Source: GCA-2705995 sp965661625 (lineage in GTDB: Bacteria > Bacteroidota > Bacteroidia > Flavobacteriales_G > Salibacteraceae). From it: 51,786 nucleotides of DNA. The notes under the pieces are model-generated. The model did no database searches and was not told where the DNA came from. It was given only the letters and a program-made list of their open reading frames with translations. Within the stretch, counting starts at the first letter, position 1; each line of letters begins with the position of its first letter. The DNA lies in contig CBFIEM010000019.1 in the NCBI GenBank assembly GCA_965661625.1, forward strand, positions 1 through 51,786, read 5' to 3'. Shown here piece by piece: positions 34,592 through 43,370 of this stretch. Position numbers and translations under genes: made by a program.

Positions 34592-35322
34592 GATACCTGC
34601 AAAAGGAGTTGGTTAAAAATACGATTTGCACGGTGTTTAGCTAAAGGTGCTAAAAAGGGCAAAACCTCGCGCTTTTTACGATGCAAAACTGCAGTATACG
34701 TGCGGTCCCATAATTCGCGATTCAGGGTAAGGCCCGTATGCTGCTCCAGTGATGGGAAATAGGCTTCGGGGTTCGCTTGAAAATCGTCAAATGGAATGAG
34801 GGCAACTTGGTTAGGAAAACGCTTGGAGGCTTCTAATAGGCAGTTGTTGTAGTGGTAATAGGTGTTGTAAAACAGTGAAACCCAACGTGGTTTATAAAAG
34901 GCATTATGCCGCTTACATAATGAACTTACTACAGCTTTTGGGTTGCGAAACAGACCGATAACCCTAAGTTCTGGGGCAATTTCGAACCACGTAGGTAAGA
35001 ACAAGGTTGTTCGGGGCTCTTTCCATCCCCATCTGGTTCCGTTGGTGCTGAGCTGTTTGTGCCTCCAAAGAGCTTGCATGGCGCTGCGGGTATCATCAGG
35101 AAGGTCAAATGATTGGGTTACCAGGTATTCTTCGCGCTGGCCATGACCCAAACAGGCATTTCGATGAAGGTTCACAAAGTCATTGTCTTCCCAATGGCCT
35201 TTCGGATTATCGCCGTAGTTCTGGTAAAGGTCTTCACCTAAAAACAAACCTGCTTCATGCAAGAAATGTGCGAAAACAGAAGTTCCAGATCGGTGCATTC
35301 CAACAATAGCTATTGCGCTCAT
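34588..35322 (-). CDS. Sulfotransferase family protein
   Basis: A 244-aa protein. The 5'-phosphosulfate-binding loop is IVGMHRSGTSVFAHFL at residues about 5-20. Other landmarks are PKGHWEDNDFV, WGWKEPRTTLFLP and the 3'-phosphate-binding-like VIGLFRNPKAVVSSL. The family moves sulfate from PAPS to carbohydrate or other hydroxyl acceptors. The start at 35322 gives an ATGA overlap with the upstream sulfotransferase and removes three residues of the longer frame. It sits inside a glycosyltransferase run, so the acceptor is probably the polysaccharide repeat unit (inferred). Confidence 0.85.
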   Translation of the reverse strand: MSAIAIVGMHRSGTSVFAHFLHEAGLFLGEDLYQNYGDNPKGHWEDNDFVNLHRNACLGHGQREEYLVTQSFDLPDDTRSAMQALWRHKQLSTNGTRWGWKEPRTTLFLPTWFEIAPELRVIGLFRNPKAVVSSLCKRHNAFYKPRWVSLFYNTYYHYNNCLLEASKRFPNQVALIPFDDFQANPEAYFPSLEQHTGLTLNRELWDRTYTAVLHRKKREVLPFLAPLAKHRANRIFNQLLLQVS

Positions 35323-36152
35323 ATATCCCAAGATTTTCCCACGTTAAACTGAGCACGTAATTCGTCCACATCTTTTGCGAAGTAGGAGCGCAAAGCTGCT
35401 CGCGTTTCGCTTTTCATAGGAGTGTAATCTTGTTTAAGCAGCTGTGGAAGCTGCTGTACTTTGAATTCATCTAATCCTAAAAACTCAAAGCAGGATTGAA
35501 GTGATTCGTCGGGCTGATCAAAAAGCGATTCGCTTGTTAATAGCAATAGCTGTTCGCGCGGAAAATGAGCAAGCCAAGTGTTTAATTGTTGGGCATAGCA
35601 GCCCCTGCTGAGGTACGACCAATGGCGGTGCCTTAACGATACTTCTTGGTTACCTGATCGGAGTTCTTGGTCAAGTCCTTCAAGCCTTAAATGCTCAGCT
35701 TCAATGGCCGCTTCAAATGAAGTGAGGTCTTCCAGTCCATAACCGCGAATGTGATGGTAATGGGAATAAGCTCGGTCAATTGGGTTGCGCAAAAGGGCAA
35801 TGAGTTTCATCGCTGGATTGTAATTACATACACGTTCAGCAGCCAGCGGATGATACATGTAATAAGGGCTTGCCTCTCCAGTTTGTTGATTCTTTCCTGT
35901 GGAAAGGGGAAAGTGATCGTGATACCAGGCAATGCCTTTTGGATAATTGAGGTCAAAAAAGTGAACCTCTTTCTCGCGAGCGGGAATAAGCTGGGGGTGC
36001 TCATTAAGGGTTTGGTAGAGACTTGACGTACCAGCCTTTTGCGCTCCAATTACTAAATAACTGGGTGTGGTGCGTAGACCACTTAAAATATTTCTTAGCT
36101 TTCGCCTCAATCGCTTGAATTTATTCAAAGCTAACGCATGTCGGCAAAACAT
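35319..36152 (-). CDS. Sulfotransferase domain protein (carbohydrate type)
   Basis: A 277-aa protein with the PAPS motifs VIGAQKAGTSSLYQTL (residues about 34-49) and LIALLRNPIDRAYSHYHH, plus KEVHFFDLNYPKGIAWY and GEASPYYMYHP. This order is that of the Sulfotransfer_1 family that includes heparan-sulfate N-/O-sulfotransferases. It is not closely related to its neighbour at 34588 beyond the shared fold. The frame starts at ATG 36152, which overlaps the divergent flippase start at 36138 by 15 bases. A TTG at 36128 is the alternative, so one of the two starts may be wrong. Confidence 0.88.
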   Translation of the reverse strand: MFCRHALALNKFKRLRRKLRNILSGLRTTPSYLVIGAQKAGTSSLYQTLNEHPQLIPAREKEVHFFDLNYPKGIAWYHDHFPLSTGKNQQTGEASPYYMYHPLAAERVCNYNPAMKLIALLRNPIDRAYSHYHHIRGYGLEDLTSFEAAIEAEHLRLEGLDQELRSGNQEVSLRHRHWSYLSRGCYAQQLNTWLAHFPREQLLLLTSESLFDQPDESLQSCFEFLGLDEFKVQQLPQLLKQDYTPMKSETRAALRSYFAKDVDELRAQFNVGKSWDI

Positions 36153-37421
36153 TCATCAACCGCACTTGGACTAACCATACAAAGTATTGCGCCATTGGCA
36201 ATAAAAGGCTTTGGAATGCTTGCTGGCTACGTGAATATCGTGTTGATTGAGCGTTACTTTGGGCTAGATGCACTTGGAGATTTTTCTTTCTTAACCACTG
36301 TGCTAAATATGATTGCCCTGTTCAGTATGACCGGGGTAGATACGTTTACACTGAAGCAAGGAAGCGTTTTTTATGCTGATGGAAATATTCCAGCATTCCG
36401 CGGATTGATCTTTCGTACACTGCGCATGGGCCTGTTTCAAGCCTTAATCGCCGGATTGTTATTGGCAGGTGCAATGCCGTTCATTTCAAAACTATTAATA
36501 GCGCCCTATTATCAGCTCCCCTTGGTTGCAATGGTTGTTATCCTGCCAGTTTATGTGCTATTCTATTTGCTTAATGAAGCCCATCGTGCAAGGGGAATGA
36601 ATGTGATTTACAGCTTGGGAAACCACGGTTATGGACTTGTTACTTTACTGGTATTGGGTTCAGCAATATGGTTGGGGGCTGAGGGCAGAATAGTTCCGTT
36701 TTGGTCGTTTGCAGGTGCTGCGGGAATTTTACTGCTTATTCAACTTATTGGAAACCGAAATTTCTTGGTAGGGCAGCGTGTAATACCCTATGCGCCTAGT
36801 GCTATTCGAAAAATGGCTTTTCCGTTTTTCTTAATTTCTTCAGTTACGGTTCTGCTCAATTGGACAGACATCTTAATGATTCGATTTTTAGAAAATGAGA
36901 CAGAGCTAGGCCTTTACCACATCATTTACCGATTTGGATTGTTGGTCACGCTTCCATTGATTGCCTTAAACACCATCTTACCGGCACGATTTGCTAGTTT
37001 GGAAGCAGCTGGAAACATAGCTGCGCTGAACAAGTTGGTTCAACAAAGCACGCGCATAGCGGCAGTGAGCTCAGCAGCCATAGTGGTTGTTTTGATGGTT
37101 TCATTACCCTATTTACTCAACTTTTTAAACCTCAAAGGAGACCACCTCACTTTGGGTACGCTGATACTTGCTTTGGGGTATTTAGCCGGATCTTTTTTTG
37201 GTGCAAACGGATCTTACCTAATGATGGCTAACGAAGAGCGTTATTATTCGCGCATATTGATTGGAACTACCCTGCTAAACATCACGCTAAATAGCGTTTT
37301 GATTCCATTTTACGGGTTTCTAGGGGCGGCAATAGCAACGGCTATCTGCATTGTGGTGCGCAACCTGTGGTCTTCCATTTACATTCAGCGCAAGAAAGGC
37401 TTGCGATTCCGAATCATTTAA
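36138..37421 (+). CDS. Wzx-type polysaccharide flippase (MOP superfamily)
   Basis: A 427-aa protein with about twelve hydrophobic segments. The N-terminus is IKGFGMLAGYVNIVLIERYFGLDALGDFSF (shown as landmarks at about 22-50), and the C-terminus has LLNITLNSVLIPFYGFLGAAIATAI-like helices. This is the pattern of MATE-like lipid-linked oligosaccharide flippases. It would move the undecaprenyl-linked repeat unit to the periplasm for polymerisation. It is a lone plus-strand gene. The start overlaps a divergent sulfotransferase start, and the last four bases overlap the convergent glycosylphosphotransferase stop. Confidence 0.9.
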   Translation: MSAKHSSTALGLTIQSIAPLAIKGFGMLAGYVNIVLIERYFGLDALGDFSFLTTVLNMIALFSMTGVDTFTLKQGSVFYADGNIPAFRGLIFRTLRMGLFQALIAGLLLAGAMPFISKLLIAPYYQLPLVAMVVILPVYVLFYLLNEAHRARGMNVIYSLGNHGYGLVTLLVLGSAIWLGAEGRIVPFWSFAGAAGILLLIQLIGNRNFLVGQRVIPYAPSAIRKMAFPFFLISSVTVLLNWTDILMIRFLENETELGLYHIIYRFGLLVTLPLIALNTILPARFASLEAAGNIAALNKLVQQSTRIAAVSSAAIVVVLMVSLPYLLNFLNLKGDHLTLGTLILALGYLAGSFFGANGSYLMMANEERYYSRILIGTTLLNITLNSVLIPFYGFLGAAIATAICIVVRNLWSSIYIQRKKGLRFRII

Positions 37422-38806
37422 TATGCTTTATCTGAAGGCCAAAGCACCGTTTTAATTGTTAGGGCAACAATGCGGATATCAAGCAGTAAGCTCCATGATT
37501 CTAGGTATTCTACATCATAAAAAACGCGCTGTTCGATATCGCTGCGCGAATGTACCTCTCCACGATACCCTTTGATTTGGGCTAGCCCTGTAATTCCCGG
37601 TTTGATGAAATGCCTTACCATGAAAGGTGCTACAACTGCGGCAAAATCTGTTGTGTGGGTGAGCATGTGCGGACGAGGACCTACTACCGACATATTGCCC
37701 AAGAGTACATTCCAAAATTGAGGTAGCTCATCGAGCGATGTTTTGCGCAACCACTTGCCCACTCGTGTAACACGGTAATCGTTTGCTGTTACCTGTTGGT
37801 CCTGATTTGGGGCGTTGTATACTAGGCTGCGCAACTTGAAACACGTGATGCGCTCTCCTTTTAGACCAGATCGTTCTTGAACAAAAAATACAGGGCCAGT
37901 AGAATCTAGCTTTATTAAAAGGGCAACCAGCGGAATAAACCACGGAAAAATAGTGGCCACAACTACCAATGCGATTACCAAATCAAAAAACCGTTTTACA
38001 AAGGCATTGGACCAGCGTGCTAATGGTTCCTTGCGCTCCAATAAAACAGGAATACCTGCAATAGACCCTAAATTAAACTGGCGTGCCCCGAAAACGTGCA
38101 GGTTAGGCAGGTATCTGAATCGAATTAATCGTTGGTCGCACCATGTTGCAAGGTTTCGAATGCGCTCATCCTCAATGATATAAGAACAGATTATTGCATC
38201 AACTGCGTTGTTGTTACAGAATGCGGTAATTGCATCGATGGAATCGGGATGCTGTTTGAGACCACTGAATAGATGGGCCGAAAAGTTGCCAACGACACGA
38301 TATCCGTAATCGGGATAACTCGCTACCCGATCATAAAACGAGCGAATTACGGGGGTATCTCCCACCAATAAAATGCGCTGATCATTTTTTCCAGACCTGC
38401 GATAGCGGCGAAGCGCGTGAAATGTTAACCACCGAATAATAATGGTAATTGAAAACCCAATGGCCAAAGTGTACCCAATTAGCAGGCGGGAGTAGTCAAC
38501 TCCTTTGAAAATAAAAACATAGGCGGCGAGAAATAGAAGCATAACCAAATAGCTCTGTCCCACTCGTTTGAATACTTTGTAAAAACCATCTGTACGCTGC
38601 AATTGGTAGTTTCGGGTTGAAAAAACGGTAGCGAGCCACAGGGCATTAATGGCCACATAGAACTGCTGGTAGTATTCGTACTGAAGGATCTCCAGCGCTT
38701 GATCTTGATAGCGCAAAACTCCACCTCCCCAGTATGCCGCATTAAAAATCAGCAAGTCTATGAGCAGGTGAATGATGCTAACTAAACGTGATGTTCCTGT
38801 TTCCAA
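37418..38806 (-). CDS. Undecaprenyl-phosphate glycosyl-1-phosphate transferase (WcaJ/PHPT type)
   Basis: A 462-aa protein with four N-terminal membrane segments and a nucleotide-binding-like middle (RILLVGDTPVIRSFYDRV). The C-terminal bacterial sugar transferase domain (from about 265) has VKRFFDLVIALVV, FFVQERSGLKG, CFKLRSL and KTSLDELPQFWNVLLG. This enzyme starts repeat-unit synthesis by loading a sugar-1-phosphate on undecaprenyl phosphate at the inner membrane. It overlaps the upstream GT4 gene by 25 bases. Confidence 0.93.
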   Translation of the reverse strand: METGTSRLVSIIHLLIDLLIFNAAYWGGGVLRYQDQALEILQYEYYQQFYVAINALWLATVFSTRNYQLQRTDGFYKVFKRVGQSYLVMLLFLAAYVFIFKGVDYSRLLIGYTLAIGFSITIIIRWLTFHALRRYRRSGKNDQRILLVGDTPVIRSFYDRVASYPDYGYRVVGNFSAHLFSGLKQHPDSIDAITAFCNNNAVDAIICSYIIEDERIRNLATWCDQRLIRFRYLPNLHVFGARQFNLGSIAGIPVLLERKEPLARWSNAFVKRFFDLVIALVVVATIFPWFIPLVALLIKLDSTGPVFFVQERSGLKGERITCFKLRSLVYNAPNQDQQVTANDYRVTRVGKWLRKTSLDELPQFWNVLLGNMSVVGPRPHMLTHTTDFAAVVAPFMVRHFIKPGITGLAQIKGYRGEVHSRSDIEQRVFYDVEYLESWSLLLDIRIVALTIKTVLWPSDKAY

Positions 38807-39873
38807 TTGGTTATAACTTGATGAAACATGTTTTCATACGCGTCGGTAATGTGCTCCCAACTATGTGCGTGTTTTATTTCCTGGATGTTATTCGCTTTCC
38901 ACTCTTGCCATGGCTGAGTGTCGGCTTGATCTAATGACTTGGCAAGGTGAACATGCTGGTTGAAGTAGCATGCGTTGTCCCTCAATACGGCTTTATTAAA
39001 AGGGTTATCGTGAGCGAAAATAGCGCAGCCGCACCCCATTGCTTCCAGTAAACTGGGGTTTGTTCCTCCTACAGAATGACCGTGAAAATAGTACCTGGAA
39101 TGAGTGCGTAGGGCGTTTAAACGTTCTATGTCGTACTCAGTGCCATAGAAGGTAATGAGTTCAGAAGTATAAGTTTTCTTGAGCCTTTTGGCATAGGTAT
39201 TTTCGGGACCACCAACTACAATGAGTTGGGTGGTATTTGTGGATGCCGAATACGCTTTCAAGATTGTTTCAATGTGATTTTCGGGCTCCATCCGAGCTAC
39301 TAGCAGGTCATATGGATTACTCAGCGGAGCATTATCGGCGAGAGGAACCACTTGAGCACCGTATGAAATTTCAAATGGGTCAATGAGGTAGTTTTTGTTC
39401 AGGTATGCTGTAATTGCAGGGTTATCAGAAATATGATGGTTACTGCCAGATATGGCCCATTTCTCTGCTTGCTTGAGAAATTGTTGCACCTGTTTGGGGT
39501 ATTTTGAACGCTTCCATTCCAACCCATCCATATGGGTGACAATTGGCACTGACTTCGTGAATGCTTTAGCCCAAATGGAGCTGCTGGTGTACCCTAAATT
39601 CAGCAGCACGTCGTAGGGTTGTTTATTGGCGTGTAAAATACAGTTGAGGTCGTAAATGAACTGACCGGCTGTTCCCAATAATTCCTCTGGATCTTTTTGG
39701 TGATGTAGGGTTACGCCTTTCCAAGAGCCACTTGTGTAAGGGTGTTTACTAGAGCAGTAAACCGCAACCGTATGTCCACGCTGAACTAAACGCACACTCA
39801 GTTCTGAAGCCATTTGTTCAAAGCCTCCATAGTGATTTGGAATTCCGCGTGTTCCTAGTAGCGCAATATGCAT
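38782..39873 (-). CDS. DUF1972/GT4 glycosyltransferase
   Basis: A 363-aa GT-B enzyme. The N-terminus MHIALLGTRGIPNHYGGFEQ is the signature of the DUF1972 (rhamnosyltransferase-like) domain found in front of GT4 donor domains. The C-terminal half has LLVARMEPENHIETIL, LIVVGGPENTYAKRL and NPSLLEAMGCGCAIFA. Relatives often add the second sugar after the glycosyl-1-phosphate transferase, which fits the overlap with that gene (inferred). Confidence 0.9.
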   Translation of the reverse strand: MHIALLGTRGIPNHYGGFEQMASELSVRLVQRGHTVAVYCSSKHPYTSGSWKGVTLHHQKDPEELLGTAGQFIYDLNCILHANKQPYDVLLNLGYTSSSIWAKAFTKSVPIVTHMDGLEWKRSKYPKQVQQFLKQAEKWAISGSNHHISDNPAITAYLNKNYLIDPFEISYGAQVVPLADNAPLSNPYDLLVARMEPENHIETILKAYSASTNTTQLIVVGGPENTYAKRLKKTYTSELITFYGTEYDIERLNALRTHSRYYFHGHSVGGTNPSLLEAMGCGCAIFAHDNPFNKAVLRDNACYFNQHVHLAKSLDQADTQPWQEWKANNIQEIKHAHSWEHITDAYENMFHQVITNWKQEHHV

Positions 39874-39955
39874 GAAACGAAGTTAATATTCCTTAGATGC
39901 CCTGCCTCATAGCAGCAAATGTTTGTATTATTGATTGCGGGTTAAATTAAAACAA

Positions 39956-40321
39956 ATGGCGCACATCCTATTAGTTGAAGACGATGCAATCAATGCATTG
40001 ATAATTTCTAAGTTTTTAGAAGAACGCTTTTCATTTGACCATGCCAAAAATGGAGAGGAAGCACTGGATAAACTGGAAACAGTAGTATATGATATGGTGT
40101 TGATGGACATTAACCTGGGCGATGAAGCGCTAGATGGGGTTGAAGTCCTCAAACGAATGAGGAAAACTTCCCAGAATGCAGATGTTCCTACCATTGCAGT
40201 AACCGCATACGCATTGCCAGATGATAAGAAACGCTTTATTGACGCGGGTTTTGACGGGTATTTAGCAAAGCCAGTGATTAAACCCGACTTATTTGCTCTT
40301 ATGAGCGAGCTGATGAATTGA
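39956..40321 (+). CDS. Stand-alone response regulator receiver (CheY-like)
   Basis: A 121-aa single receiver domain. It has HILLVEDDAINALIIS (acidic pair), MVLMDINLGDEALDG with the phospho-acceptor Asp in MDIN, IAVTAYAL (Thr switch) and YLAKPV (conserved Lys). No output domain is present, so it would act by protein interaction. The ATG at 39956 is chosen; the seven extra residues from the TTG at 39935 precede the first strand. The GDEALDG insert after the Asp is typical of receivers of hybrid-kinase type. Confidence 0.92.
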   Translation: MAHILLVEDDAINALIISKFLEERFSFDHAKNGEEALDKLETVVYDMVLMDINLGDEALDGVEVLKRMRKTSQNADVPTIAVTAYALPDDKKRFIDAGFDGYLAKPVIKPDLFALMSELMN

Positions 40322-40333
40322 AGGTAGTAAGCC

Positions 40334-40365
40334 TTGATTTGTCACCCCTCGAATTGATACCTTTG
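40334..40365 (+). promoter_or_regulatory. Bacteroidota-type promoter of the aldehyde dehydrogenase gene
   Basis: TTG at 40334-40336, a 21-base spacer and TACCTTTG at 40358-40365 match the Bacteroidota consensus completely. The start codon is 26 bases downstream. Confidence 0.75.
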
Positions 40366-40391
40366 CATCGAACTTTAAATAAACCGAATAC

Positions 40392-41936
40392 ATGTCTGTA
40401 ACCGTGAATATAGATGAGGTCTTTTCAGCCCTTGGAATACAAGCAAACAATTTAGGAACATCAACAGGATCAGAAAATTTTGGAACAGGATCATCCATTC
40501 GTTCTACTTCTCCAGTTGATGGACAAACCATAGGAAGTGTAACTGCTACAACACCTGAAGAATATGAGCGCGTTATGAAGACTGCTCAGGAGGCATTTGC
40601 TTCTTGGCGTGAAGTTCCAGCTCCATTGCGTGGAGAAATAGTGCGTCAGTTTGGCGAAAAACTTCGTGAAAACAAAGACGCTCTTGGAAAATTAGTAAGC
40701 TATGAAATGGGAAAGTCGCTCCAAGAAGGATGGGGAGAGGTTCAAGAGATGATTGATATTTGCGACTTCGCAGTAGGACTTTCACGTCAGCTTCATGGGT
40801 TGACCATAAAGTCCGAGCGACCACTGCACCATATGCAAGAGCAGTGGCACCCAATGGGGGTTGTTGGAATCATTTCTGCTTTTAACTTCCCGGTTGCCGT
40901 TTGGGCGTGGAATACCGCACTTGCTTGGGTTTGCGGAGATGTATGCGTTTGGAAGCCATCAGAAAAATCTCCTTTATGTGGTATCGCATGTCAGAAAATT
41001 ATAGCTGATGTACTAGCTGAAAACGATTTGCCTGAAGGGATATCATGCCTCATAAATGGCGATTACACGGTTGGTGAGCGCATGACTCAAGATGGACGCA
41101 TCCCACTGGTAAGCGCAACAGGCTCTATCCGCATGGGTAAAGAAGTTGGGAAGACAGTAGCAGCAAGGCTGGGAAAAAGCATTTTGGAGCTGGGTGGAAA
41201 TAACGCCATCATCATCACACCTGATGCTGATTTGAAAATGACAGTTGTAGGCGCTGTATTTGGCGCCGTAGGTACTTGTGGTCAGCGTTGTACTTCAACA
41301 CGTAGGTTAATTATTCATGAATCGCAGTATACCCAAGTGGTAAATGCACTTCAAGATGCCTACAAGCAATTGAAAATTGGTAATCCACTGGATGAGCAAA
41401 ATCACGTTGGCCCGCTCACCGATCAAGATGCAGTAAACGCTTACCTAAATGCCATTGAGAAGGCGAAGAATACAGGCGGAAATGTACTGGTTGAGGGAGG
41501 TGTATTAACCGGCGAAGGCTATGAATCGGGCTGCTACGTCAAGCCCTGCATCATAGAGGCGAACAATGAAATGGAAATTGTTCAAGAAGAAACATTCGCT
41601 CCTATACTTTATGTAATGAAGTATACAGGAGATGTAAACGATGCCATCGCAATGCAAAACAACGTGAAGCAAGGCTTGTCATCTGCAATTATGACCAACA
41701 ACATGCGCGAAGCTCATACCTTTCTTTCTGCAACAGGGTCTGATTGTGGAATTGCTAATGTAAATATTGGGACTTCTGGAGCTGAAATTGGCGGTGCTTT
41801 TGGTGGAGAGAAAGAAACGGGTGGTGGACGCGAATCGGGTTCAGACGCATGGAAAGCATACATGCGCCGTCAAACCAATACCTTGAACTATTCTTCACAT
41901 ATTCCGTTAGCTCAGGGAATCAAGTTTGAACTTTAA
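40392..41936 (+). CDS. ALDH7-like dehydrogenase (alpha-aminoadipate semialdehyde / piperideine-6-carboxylate type)
   Basis: A 514-aa NAD(P)-dependent aldehyde dehydrogenase. GVVGIISAFNFPVAVWAWN is the cofactor-binding segment, KSILELGGNN contains the general-base Glu, and GTCGQRCTSTRR contains the catalytic Cys. EMGKSLQEGWGEVQEMIDICD and GETGGGRESGSDAWK are characteristic of the ALDH7A1/antiquitin group. That group oxidises alpha-aminoadipate semialdehyde in lysine breakdown, and some members detoxify other aldehydes. It has its own promoter and is followed after 10 bases by the aminopeptidase gene. Confidence 0.92.
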   Translation: MSVTVNIDEVFSALGIQANNLGTSTGSENFGTGSSIRSTSPVDGQTIGSVTATTPEEYERVMKTAQEAFASWREVPAPLRGEIVRQFGEKLRENKDALGKLVSYEMGKSLQEGWGEVQEMIDICDFAVGLSRQLHGLTIKSERPLHHMQEQWHPMGVVGIISAFNFPVAVWAWNTALAWVCGDVCVWKPSEKSPLCGIACQKIIADVLAENDLPEGISCLINGDYTVGERMTQDGRIPLVSATGSIRMGKEVGKTVAARLGKSILELGGNNAIIITPDADLKMTVVGAVFGAVGTCGQRCTSTRRLIIHESQYTQVVNALQDAYKQLKIGNPLDEQNHVGPLTDQDAVNAYLNAIEKAKNTGGNVLVEGGVLTGEGYESGCYVKPCIIEANNEMEIVQEETFAPILYVMKYTGDVNDAIAMQNNVKQGLSSAIMTNNMREAHTFLSATGSDCGIANVNIGTSGAEIGGAFGGEKETGGGRESGSDAWKAYMRRQTNTLNYSSHIPLAQGIKFEL

Positions 41937-41946
41937 AGAAATAGGT

Positions 41947-43368
41947 ATGATCCAAACAAAATGGACTTCAAGTGCGGCAACTGGTGCTCGGGTAGTTCTT
42001 GCGCAATTGGGCAAGGAATTGCCAACTCAGCTAGCTGATAATGAATACGTTTCAAAACGCGTTTTGCGCAATGAGAATCAGGTATTTTCATTGACGTTAG
42101 ACTCCAATGATTTGATTGTTGTTCTGCTTGGCGAAAAGCAGGGTCTTTCGGCAACAAATGACCTCGAAGACTTACGCAGGTTAGGTGCAAAAGCATGTGC
42201 TAGTTTGAGTAACGCTCAAGTAGAAACGGTACATTTCGAATCTGTTGTAGACCAGCATGAAGCTATCCGCGCATTTTTAGAAGGATTGCTTTTGGCAACG
42301 TATCGTTTCGAAACCTATAAAAAAGAAAAGGTTAAAAAGCCACTAGCAGAGGTATCTACCTCGGCGTTAGATGAGCTTCAATTGGCAGAGCTTCAGCATG
42401 TTGTTGAGGCTGTTTTTTTTGCGCGCGACTTGGTCAATGAGCCGGTAAATACATTAACTGCTCCTGAGTTTTCCAAGCGAATGGCCGAAGCCGGAAAGGT
42501 TGCGGGTTACCAAACAACATCGCTCGATAAAAAAGCCATTGAATCCTTAAAAATGGGAGGCCTTCTTGGTGTAAACTTGGGAAGCATTGACCCGCCCACC
42601 TTCAATATTTTAGAATGGAAGCCTGAGGGAGCTGTAAATAGCCAGCCATTGGTATTCGTTGGAAAAGGAGTGGTGTATGATACGGGGGGGAATAACCTCA
42701 AGCCTGGTGGCTACATGTCTGATATGAAAAGTGATATGGGCGGAGGGGCTGCTGTTACTGGTGCAATCTATGCGATTGCCAAGAACAAACTACCTGTTTG
42801 GACCATTTCATTAATTCCAGCTACAGATAACCGCATTGGTAAAAATGCACTTGTAGCCGATGACATCATCACCATTTCAGATGGAACAACAGTTGAAGTT
42901 AAAAATACAGATGCTGAAGGTAGGTTGATCTTATCGGATGCGTTGGTGTATGCGAAACGCTATAATCCCATGTTGGTTGTAGATATGGCAACCTTAACAG
43001 GTGCTGCTGACGCAATTACTGGTCCTTTTGGTATTGCTATGACACAAGATGCTGATGGAGCGCATGTATCCCGCGTAAAAGAAGCTGGAGATGCCGTTTA
43101 TGAGCGTGTGGTAGAACTTCCGTTTTGGCGAGAGTTTGACGACTTGCTAAAATCTAATGTTGCAGATATGAGCAATTTAGGTGGACCCAAAGGAGGGGCA
43201 ACTACTGCCGGTAAATTCTTGCATCATTTTACCAACTACAACTGGATTCATTTGGATATTGCGGGGCCAGCATTTTTAGATAAACCCACTGATTATAAGC
43301 AAGCGGGAGGAACAGGTGTAGGTGTAAGGCTAGCTTATCAGCTTGCACGTAGTATTGCTGCTGAATAA
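41947..43368 (+). CDS. M17 leucyl aminopeptidase
   Basis: A 473-aa protein. FVGKGVVYDTGG and LKPGGYMSDMKSDMGGGAAV hold the metal-binding Lys and Asp residues, and VKNTDAEGRLILSDAL is the M17 signature with the catalytic Arg. The N-terminal domain (about 1-150) is the variable regulatory domain. The enzyme removes N-terminal residues from cytosolic peptides with two divalent metals. The ATG at 41947 is chosen, since the TTG at 41926 lies inside the previous gene. It is probably co-transcribed with the dehydrogenase. Confidence 0.95.
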   Translation: MIQTKWTSSAATGARVVLAQLGKELPTQLADNEYVSKRVLRNENQVFSLTLDSNDLIVVLLGEKQGLSATNDLEDLRRLGAKACASLSNAQVETVHFESVVDQHEAIRAFLEGLLLATYRFETYKKEKVKKPLAEVSTSALDELQLAELQHVVEAVFFARDLVNEPVNTLTAPEFSKRMAEAGKVAGYQTTSLDKKAIESLKMGGLLGVNLGSIDPPTFNILEWKPEGAVNSQPLVFVGKGVVYDTGGNNLKPGGYMSDMKSDMGGGAAVTGAIYAIAKNKLPVWTISLIPATDNRIGKNALVADDIITISDGTTVEVKNTDAEGRLILSDALVYAKRYNPMLVVDMATLTGAADAITGPFGIAMTQDADGAHVSRVKEAGDAVYERVVELPFWREFDDLLKSNVADMSNLGGPKGGATTAGKFLHHFTNYNWIHLDIAGPAFLDKPTDYKQAGGTGVGVRLAYQLARSIAAE

Positions 43369-43370
43369 GG

